Assembly (NCBI GenBank): GCA_025357895.1
Contig: JANYLL010000344.1
Span: 1-9,041 of the forward strand
Reading direction: 5' to 3'
Source of the DNA: Ignavibacteriota bacterium
GTDB lineage: Bacteria > Bacteroidota > Ignavibacteria > Palsa-1295
DNA length: 9,041 nucleotides
Position 1 is the stretch's first letter. Every line of letters starts with the position of its first letter. Under the pieces are notes generated by a model that did no database searches, had not been told where the DNA came from, and saw only the letters and a list, made by a program, of their open reading frames with translations. Positions 1 through 6,800 of the stretch are shown piece by piece. The translations under genes and the position numbers were made by a program.

Positions 1-1
1 C

Positions 2-82
2 AATGATCGTCTTGAACGCCGCCGCCTTATCGAGGCGAATGAAGCAGCGCGAGTAAAGAAAGAGAGCGCAAAAAAGAAGTAA
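2..82 (+). CDS. C-terminal end of an unidentified protein (5' partial)
   Basis: An open frame enters from the left edge and stops at TAA (80-82), giving 26 residues. They are highly charged and probably helical: an Arg-rich stretch (ERRR), then Ala/Glu, then a Lys-rich tail ending AKKK. The stop lies 16 bases before the ATG of the ABC ATPase gene, which suggests one transcript. The fragment is too short and too low in complexity to name a family. That it is a real gene end is inferred from the spacing and from the absence of any other good open frame here. Confidence 0.45.
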   Translation, partial: NDRLERRRLIEANEAARVKKESAKKK

Positions 83-98
83 TGCTTCTCCTACTATC

Positions 99-752
99 AT
101 GGCAGAGATACATTCACTTTCCCTCAGTCTCCAAGCAGTAACAAAGCGTTATGCCCGCGCACCGATTTTTTCACCTGTTACTTTTGAAGCTGGTCAAAGT
201 GAGATCGTTGCGATCACCGGTGCGAATGGTTCTGGAAAATCAACACTCTTAAAAATAATCGCAGGAGTTAGTGAACCTACAAAGGGAAAATGTGAGTGGA
301 AAGAAAATAAAAAAACATTAGAAGTGCGTGATCTGCAAAAAACGTTAGGTTTTGTTTCGCCCTATCTCGAACTTTACAATGAACTCACAGCATCAGAGCA
401 TGTGCAATTTGTAGCAGAGCTTAAAGGTCAAAGAATCTCTCATGATGAAGCCGTAAATGAATTGACTTCTTTCGGGCTAAATATAGATATTGCATCAAGT
501 GATAGAACAATGAAGCAATATAGCTCAGGAATGCAGCAGCGAGTTCGATTGGCAATGGCATTTATATCTAAACCCAAAATTTTATTGCTCGATGAACCAA
601 GTTCGAATCTTGATGAAGAGGGAATACAAACTCTTTTCAGAAAATTAGATAGATATGCAATTGATGGCTCGATCGTTATCATTGCTACCAATGATGAAAG
701 AGAAAAAAACCTTGCTTCACGGGAAATAGCGCTTGAACCATTTAACTACTAA
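99..752 (+). CDS. ABC transporter ATP-binding protein (small, CcmA-like)
   Basis: A 217-residue single nucleotide-binding domain that would power a membrane permease from the cytoplasmic side. Visible motifs are Walker A GANGSGKST (41-49), the signature YSSGMQQR (141-148), Walker B ILLLDEP (161-167) and D-loop SNLD (169-172). Two normally conserved positions differ. The Q-loop region reads GFVSPYLELY (84-93) with no glutamine, and the H-loop reads IATND with Asn198 where His is usual. The length and the LYNELTASE stretch after the Q-loop resemble CcmA-type and other short ABC-2 exporter ATPases, but no permease or cytochrome-c maturation gene lies in the window, so the substrate is unknown. 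No strong ribosome binding site precedes the ATG. tgt begins 46 bases downstream on the same strand. The fold is certain; the transport role is inferred. Confidence 0.92.
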   Translation: MAEIHSLSLSLQAVTKRYARAPIFSPVTFEAGQSEIVAITGANGSGKSTLLKIIAGVSEPTKGKCEWKENKKTLEVRDLQKTLGFVSPYLELYNELTASEHVQFVAELKGQRISHDEAVNELTSFGLNIDIASSDRTMKQYSSGMQQRVRLAMAFISKPKILLLDEPSSNLDEEGIQTLFRKLDRYAIDGSIVIIATNDEREKNLASREIALEPFNY

Positions 753-798
753 TATACTGAGTCATTGCTAGCCCTTACCGCAATGGTAGGTAAAACTA

Positions 799-1929
799 AT
801 GCACTTCACACTTCAACATACCGACACACTCACCAAAGCCCGCACCGGCTTGCTTACTACTGATCACGGCGTGATCGAAACTCCTGCATTTATGCCGGTC
901 GGAACGCTTGCAACAGTAAAATCACTTTTGCCGCGTGACGTTTGGGATACAGGTGCGCGGCTGTGTTTAGCAAATGCTTATCATTTATATTTACGACCGG
1001 GCACTGAAATAGTCAAAGAAGCCGGTGGGATTCATCGCTTTGCTAATTGGAATGGAAGCATCTTAACTGATTCAGGAGGTTATCAGGTTTATTCACTTAG
1101 TGCTCTTCGCAAGATAACAGATGATGGAGTGAAATTCAAATCGCATATTGATGGTTCTGCTCACTATTTTACGGCGGAAAAAGTAATTGAGATTGAGCGC
1201 GATCTCGGACCGGATTTTATGATGGTGCTCGATGAATGCCCGCCGTCAAATGCTGAAAGGGCAGTTGTTGAAAATGCTGTTAGCCGTACAATGTTATGGG
1301 CTGAAAGATCAATGGAGCATTTCCAAAAGACAAAACCATTGCATGGTTACGATCAAGCGGCATATCTTATCGTGCAAGGTGGAGTGCATCGTGACTTGCG
1401 TGAACAATGTGCAGAAAAACTTGTGTCTATGAATTCATTTGGTTATGCAATTGGTGGACTTGCCGTCGGTGAACCCAATGAAGTGATGTATGAAGTAACC
1501 GACTGGACGACGGACGTTCTGCCAAAAGAAAAGCCTCGCTACCTGATGGGAGTCGGCACTCCCATTGATCTTCTTGAATCTATTTCACGCGGAGTAGATA
1601 TGTTCGACTGCGTTATCCCTACACGGAACGCACGTAACGGACAGATATTTACGGCAAATGGCAAACTCAATATGCGCAATGCAAAATGGAAGAACGATTT
1701 TTCTTTGATAGATGAAAATACTCCATCCTATGCATCTCAGAATTTTACAAAAGCATACCTTGCGCATTTATTTAATGCTGACGAAACACTTGCACTGACT
1801 CTTGCAACGATGCATAATATTGCATTCTATGAACAATTAGTAAGAACTGCAAGAGTAAAAATACTGGAAGGTACATTTCTGCAATGGAAAACTGATTTCA
1901 TCTCCCGATACACTCTTGTGAAAATATAG
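799..1929 (+). CDS. tgt: tRNA-guanine(34) transglycosylase (queuine tRNA-ribosyltransferase)
   Basis: Cytoplasmic enzyme of queuosine biosynthesis. In bacteria it swaps guanine 34 in GUN anticodons (Tyr, His, Asn, Asp tRNAs) for preQ1. The 376 residues cover the whole TIM-barrel family. Key parts are MPVGTLATVKSL (32-43), LANAYHLYLRPG (57-68), TDSGGYQVYSL (90-100) with the acid/base Asp91, LDEC (144-147) with Asp145, the VQGGVHRDLRE and AIGGLAVGEP loops, and MFDCVIPTRNARNG, whose Asp270 matches the nucleophile (E. coli Asp264). SGGF and VFS phenylalanines are tyrosines here. The oddity is the zinc site. Family members have Cys-x-Cys-x2-Cys followed 26 residues later by His; this protein has Thr308, Ser310 and Ser313 with only His339 kept. 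The flanks (IDEN before, AYLAHL after) align well, so this is not a frame error. It probably shares a transcript with the ABC ATPase. The family call is certain; zinc-free activity is inferred. Confidence 0.97.
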   Translation: MHFTLQHTDTLTKARTGLLTTDHGVIETPAFMPVGTLATVKSLLPRDVWDTGARLCLANAYHLYLRPGTEIVKEAGGIHRFANWNGSILTDSGGYQVYSLSALRKITDDGVKFKSHIDGSAHYFTAEKVIEIERDLGPDFMMVLDECPPSNAERAVVENAVSRTMLWAERSMEHFQKTKPLHGYDQAAYLIVQGGVHRDLREQCAEKLVSMNSFGYAIGGLAVGEPNEVMYEVTDWTTDVLPKEKPRYLMGVGTPIDLLESISRGVDMFDCVIPTRNARNGQIFTANGKLNMRNAKWKNDFSLIDENTPSYASQNFTKAYLAHLFNADETLALTLATMHNIAFYEQLVRTARVKILEGTFLQWKTDFISRYTLVKI

Positions 1930-2054
1930 CTTCCCAATCTGGCTCATCCAAAGCTCATATCGTCATAGTTTACAAATTCGTATCCACCCATCATTCTCCC
2001 TAAATCAAACAGAATTTATCCGATAACTTATTTATTTATATTGAGTTGCTGCAT

Positions 2055-2073
2055 CTACGTATATTTTACGTAG
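2055..2073. promoter_or_regulatory. Perfect 7-bp inverted repeat upstream of the secreted-protein gene
   Basis: CTACGTA, five bases (TATTT), then TACGTAG. The repeat lies about 95 bases before the ATG at 2167 and about 125 bases after the tgt stop. No T-run follows on either strand, so it is not a typical intrinsic terminator. It could be an operator or a 5' leader hairpin. A TAAGTTTG at 2096-2103 matches the Bacteroidota -7 consensus TAnnTTTG, but no -33 partner was found at the right distance. The function is unproven. Confidence 0.3.
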
Positions 2074-2166
2074 CACCGGAAAATAACCTAAAGCGTAAGT
2101 TTGTGTATGGTGATTATGTAATGACAATCGCCAAACATTTTTCACAAACTACTACTTTATACTACA

Positions 2167-2574
2167 ATGAAAAACTCAATCAAAACAATCGCATTTTTCG
2201 TCACTTTTTATGCCATGCTTATCGGATTCGGAGCAAACGCAGCCAATGCACAATTCTCAAAAGCTGTTGTTGTGCTCAAAGGAAGCGTACATAACGAACA
2301 GACAGGAAAAGCATTTCCGGTGAAGATCAGCATTCGTGATGAGAAGAACGATGAAGTTACTGCCAGCCAGTCCAACAGCATCACTGGCAATTACCTCGTG
2401 GTGATCCAACTGAACAAGAAATACCATGTCCACCTTGCAGGCGAAGGAATCGTTACGAAGGATGAGGTCATTGAAACTCCGGTATCGGTTACAACAGTGC
2501 AGATCACAAAGGATTTCACCATCGTTCCGACTTCGACAGTTACTGATATAGCCGATGGATCAGGGAAGAAGTAA
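2167..2574 (+). CDS. Small secreted protein with carboxypeptidase-regulatory-like beta domain
   Basis: A 135-residue protein with a clear Sec signal peptide. Lys residues (K2, K6) are followed by a hydrophobic core (about 8-22) and an Ala-rich cleavage site, ANA before Gln29. There is no lipobox cysteine. The mature part, about 35-105, reads VVVLKGSVHNEQTGKAFPVKISIRD, continues through a TGNYLVVIQLNKKYHVHLAGEG-like stretch (shown here in two parts with no catalytic motif), and resembles the CarboxypepD_reg or CnaB-like beta-sandwich in FCB cell-surface proteins, often fused to OmpA or TonB-receptor modules. Here it stands alone with a short Thr/Ser-rich tail ending GSGKK. It is likely periplasmic or surface located; the precise role is unknown. 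No strong ribosome binding site is seen. Its last 15 bases overlap the 3' end of the convergent DUF72 gene. Confidence 0.75.
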   Translation: MKNSIKTIAFFVTFYAMLIGFGANAANAQFSKAVVVLKGSVHNEQTGKAFPVKISIRDEKNDEVTASQSNSITGNYLVVIQLNKKYHVHLAGEGIVTKDEVIETPVSVTTVQITKDFTIVPTSTVTDIADGSGKK

Positions 2575-3649
2575 GTGGATTTCGATCATAGCACCTTTAC
2601 TGGGATGAGGGGATTGATATTCTGGGAACGGAGGAAGGATTTGAGAAGTTGAATGCAATTCACCACAAAGTTCATCGTAAAGGTCAAGGATCGCATGTAT
2701 GGTATTTGGTGCGTTACCTTCAGCGCGGTTATTTACATACGTCTGCATTTCCCATCCGTTTTCAACAGCTTCGTATATCAATTGTGCGATTGATGATCGC
2801 ATATCGGGAAGCGGCTCTAATGTTTTCTCATACGGTTCATATTGCTTCACGGCAGCATGAGTCATTCCTCGACGTGTAAGAGCACGGATTACGATTCGAT
2901 CTGATGTAATAATGCCTTTTCGCTTTACCTGCTCAGAGATCGGAGGCATGTGCGTTTGCTCATTTATTACGTGGGAAACATTATGGGATTTGAGGCAGTT
3001 AAGATACCCTTCATAACCGGGATATATAAATATGTCATCGCGGACCTCAACACCATAATTAATGCCTTTTGGAATTCCTCCGAGGAATTTGTCAAGATCG
3101 ATCACGAACTGTTCCGGGTCGTAGTCGTGATTTTGTCCCCAGGACTTATCAAAGAAGAATGGAGAAAACTCAAAAATGATCGTCCCTAACTTGGACTTAA
3201 ATATATCCTGAATCGGAGCTAAATACTCCTCTCCAAATCGCTCAGGCCGAAGATAAGAACTATTGAGTGATCCATCTCCACCCTTTTTGACATCATGCCG
3301 TCTCTGTGTAAACTTCTCAGTACACTTAAAGGTCATTTTGAAATCGTCAGGCACTTGCGACTCCAATGTTTCGAGAGTCTTTGTATTGGGTACTTGGTAA
3401 TATGCACCGTCGTAACAAACCGTAGGAAAGACCTTTGAAAAAGACTCTAAACTATTCGCATTGAATTTGCTCTTATTCAAAGTCAGCATTTTTCCACCCT
3501 TTCCGAACTTCATGAACTCTTCCTTCGAATATATCTGGTCGAGCCACCCTTCATATTTCCATGACGATGTTCCGATAAATATATTCTTCGCAGCGAGTTC
3601 GTGAAGCCGCTGAATATCGAGTAGGGGGGGTGAAGGTGTTAGTTGTCAC
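2560..3649 (-). CDS. DUF72 (YecE-like) protein, apparent frameshift near its start
   Basis: DUF72 proteins adopt a TIM-barrel-like fold of unknown activity. The first ATG in frame (3513-3511) gives 317 residues but omits the family's N-terminal signature. That signature, IGTSSWKYEGW, is encoded in frame at 3576-3544, so translation must begin further upstream. The frame is open only to a TGA at 3648-3646 and has no ATG, GTG or TTG before the motif. A GTG at 3649-3647 in the neighbouring frame reads VTTNTFTP and then enters a run of seven C (3630-3624 on this strand). Removing one C joins the frames into a 362-residue protein. Further matches to the family are YGVEVRDD in the middle and the C-terminal YVNNRAEGNAPNTI. 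The gene ends 15 bases inside the convergent secreted-protein gene. The family call is strong; the start and the intactness are uncertain. Confidence 0.85.
3624..3630. repeat. Seven-base G homopolymer (C on the coding strand) in the DUF72 5' end
   Basis: GGGGGGG on the + strand lies exactly between a GTG-started reading frame and the DUF72 frame that carries the family signature. A six-base or nine-base tract would restore a continuous protein. Such runs are prone both to sequencing indels and to slipped-strand phase variation. Confidence 0.7.
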
Positions 3650-3734
3650 TCGTGCTTCAATTAAAACAATCCAGAAATTGCAAAAAACGGCTACGGTTTT
3701 TCATAAGACAAAATTACGAAGAAATTCAAAAATA

Positions 3735-3773
3735 ATCAGATAACACTCTCAATAGAAGCATATCTTATCTGAT
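3735..3773 (-). terminator. Possible intrinsic terminator after the methyltransferase gene
   Basis: On the - strand ATCAGATAA pairs perfectly with TTATCTGAT across a 21-base loop and is followed at once by TATTTTTG, a U-rich tail. It starts about 30 bases after the methyltransferase stop, where a terminator would be expected. The stem is AT-rich and the loop long, so it is weak. A competing perfect palindrome, CTTATC-T-GATAAG (3764-3776), shares one arm. A second weak 6-bp stem (AAAAAC/GTTTTT, 3683-3701) lies further downstream. Confidence 0.35.
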
Positions 3774-3802
3774 AAGCTATCGCGGTGAGAAAAAGCAAGA
3801 TA

Positions 3803-6800
3803 TTACCGAAACCGGTGCTCAATATACTCATGTGCCTCGCGCATTGAGAGTGATTGTGTGCTATTGCCGGAGCGTACATAAAATTTTTCAGAGCCGTTTT
3901 CAGTCACATACACCTGTTTTTTAGAAGGCTTGATATCTATCTTGCAAATTTCTGCGTCGCCTACCTGATTATAATTGATCTTTATTAAAGCAGTGGATTC
4001 TTTACCACAGCCATTAAGAATTAAGGTTTGGAGATATTGCAAAAATTCATCTTTCGGATCGTGCTTTTTGCCGAATGTTGCCAGGTCGCGGTCTAAACCA
4101 AGAATATTTCCTGTATCATCGACTCCGATAAGAAGCGAGCCGCCATCCGAATTCATAAATCCTGCAACAGTCTTCACGACGATTTGACCCATGATAGGAC
4201 TCACAGTACCTTGCCGAACATCCCATCGCGCCGTCTCTTTGAATTCCAACTCATGGCTTTCGCCGCCAGCGATTAAGTTCAAAACGCCCTCGCCCGGTAC
4301 TCCGGGAGAGGGTTGGGGTGAGGGCTGCTCCGCCGCAATCTTCCGAAACTCAGCCAGCGTCATCTCTTTCACCACATCATTCACTATAGGAAATGTCGAA
4401 AGAATATAGCTGAACTCCTCTTCAGTCAAACCATAGACGTTTGCAATGATCCCATCCAACTCTGCCCGAAGCTGTCGTCGCTCGGCTTCATCGGTTGCGC
4501 CGCACTTTGGAGTCCATTTTGTTTTCATTACATCCTGCCAGAGTTCGGCATAGTCTTTGGATGTGCAAACAAGCTTTGCTGCTTTTTCAACTATCGGCTT
4601 ATAAAATGAATCCTCTTTTTTTAATCTTGGAAGTGGAACATCATTGACGATATAAAAAGAGAGATGATTTGTAACTCTTTTTCTAATTTGATAATCAAAA
4701 ACAAAACTATTGCAAAACGATAATGCTACAAGACGATTCTCATTACCAATGTCAGTTGTAGTATTTGTTTTTATATCATAAATTTTTTCAAGACTTACTG
4801 TATGAGGACAGAAGACATTCTTTGGCAAAAGCGTCATTATCATACAACGTTCATTTGTACTTGCGGCAATATCACGAAATGCTAATCTATAATGTTCGTA
4901 ATCTAATTTTTGTCCTGTATCTTTTGCTGTTCCAAATAGAGATTTACGAGCTTCCTTCTCATTTAACCAATACTTCGGATCATCATAAGGATATTGAAAT
5001 TGCCAAAACATTTTACCTTCTATTAAAGGCAGCATATTCTTTAATTGTTTGGTCTGATATAGATGACTGTCATTAGTCATGTGGAATTCATTCAATAAAC
5101 CTATTTTCCAATCTCCATTTAATGACAAGCCAAAAACAGGAAAAGGAGACATCTTTAATGTTATCTCCATATCCTCTTCATTCTTAATCTCAATTATCGA
5201 TAAGCTATCCGGACTTTGCTTTTTGATGAAGTCGATCGTCATAGTTATCGCCCCATACTTCGGAAAATTCTCCAATTCATTTACATCATGCCGCATAAAG
5301 GCAGTCGGGAAGCTCTTTGTGGATTTGCCTTTTTCGAATGTGAGAACCACGAATTTGAAACGGCTATCGACATTATCAAAGATTTGCTTACGGTTTTCAA
5401 AGCCGAATAATCCCGTGATACTGGTTTGTTCGAAAAACATTTGCCGCAATTGCTTCGTGCCGAGATCGGTATAGATTCCGCTTGGTATAACGATTCCGCA
5501 ATTGCCGCTTGTGCGCAAAAGGTTAAAGCACTGCTCGGTGAAGAGCTTATACATATTAATATCCGATCCTGCTTTTTTGCCGTTTACAACAGAGATCTGA
5601 TTCTTAAACTGATCGACTTTTCTAAAATAAAGGCTTACATGCGGAAAACGGTTTAGGTATTTCATCCATGCCTTGCGGATGGCAGGCTTTTTCAGAAGTT
5701 CTTCCTGCTCTTTTTCGAATTCCTTAATCGTCATTTTATTGATGCTGACGAGTTCGGAATAATCGGAAAAGAATTCTTTGGAATTCGGCTTAAAAATATC
5801 CCAAGGCGGATTTGTAATTATGGCATCGAACCCTCCGCGCTCGAAGACTTTATGGAATTCATATCCCCAGTGGAAAGGCGTTAGGGCTTCTATATCTGCA
5901 AGTGCCACGGGTCTTTTCTTTGGCTTTCCGATCTCCTGAGCTTTTTCATCCCATGTTGCTTCTTCGAATTTAATTTTAAGAAGATCAAATTCTTCAGCGA
6001 GAAGATTATTCAGTATGCCGTTTGCTTTTTTGCGGTGAGCATCGATCGCATCCCTTAGATTATGAAGATACTCGCCAAATAAATCTGTTTTGCGATACAG
6101 TGAAATCAGCCGATCTTTTTCAGCGACAAGTACTTTATAACTTTCATCTGCAAATAACCCGCTTTCTTTATTTATTGCATCGAATTTTTCTTCGGTAATA
6201 TGTGTGAATCCAATGAGAGAATTTCCATGCAGAATGTTGAAGTCGATATTCGGAAGCGGCTCAAGTTGATCGACATTTTCAGCAGAAGAAACAAGAGCGA
6301 GAAATAAGCGGAGTTTGGCAATTTCCGTTGCCTCCTGCATAATATCCACTCCGAAAAGATTATTGGTAATAATCAGCTTCTTGATGTGGTAGCCGACGGA
6401 GCTATGCTCCTTCATGAGCTTTCGCAAATCTTCATTCAAATTTGCATCCTTCAAAAAGGGGATCTTTCCCGTTACTGCGGAATAAATGTTAATGAGCGAA
6501 TGAAGCGCAGCAACAAGGAATGCGCCCGATCCGCAGGCAGGATCGAGTATAGAGAGAGTCGGCAGAACATCGTTATAAAGATACCGGCAAAGCTTTGCAT
6601 CTAAATCAAGCAGGAGATCGGAGAGGCTTTCATATTTTTTCGACACAAGCCCGGATTCATTGACTTTATCGAGAATGAGTTTATGAATCGTTTTTTCCGT
6701 CAGGTATTCGGTAATTTGAACCGGAGTATAGTACGCGCCGAAGGATTTATTATTGATGTATTTTTCGAAAATATATCCTAATACATCGGGATTGATCTCA

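Noticed and set aside
1928..1956. AGCTT/AAGCT pairing after tgt as a terminator
   Set aside because: Only five pairs with a loop of about 18 bases and no T-run.
2046..2294. An 82-codon + strand open frame overlapping the secreted-protein start
   Set aside because: It runs in another frame through the signal-peptide region, has no recognisable domain and ends in Cys/Arg-rich noise.
3709..3734. TAATTTTG and TATTTTTG on the - strand as -7 promoter boxes for DUF72
   Set aside because: Both match TAnnTTTG, but neither has a TTTG partner at the expected distance, and such strings are common in AT-rich DNA.
4191..4409. A + strand open frame reading PSPGTPGEGWGEG
   Set aside because: It is the opposite-strand reading of the palindromic repeat inside the methyltransferase gene, and it lacks any other protein-like feature.
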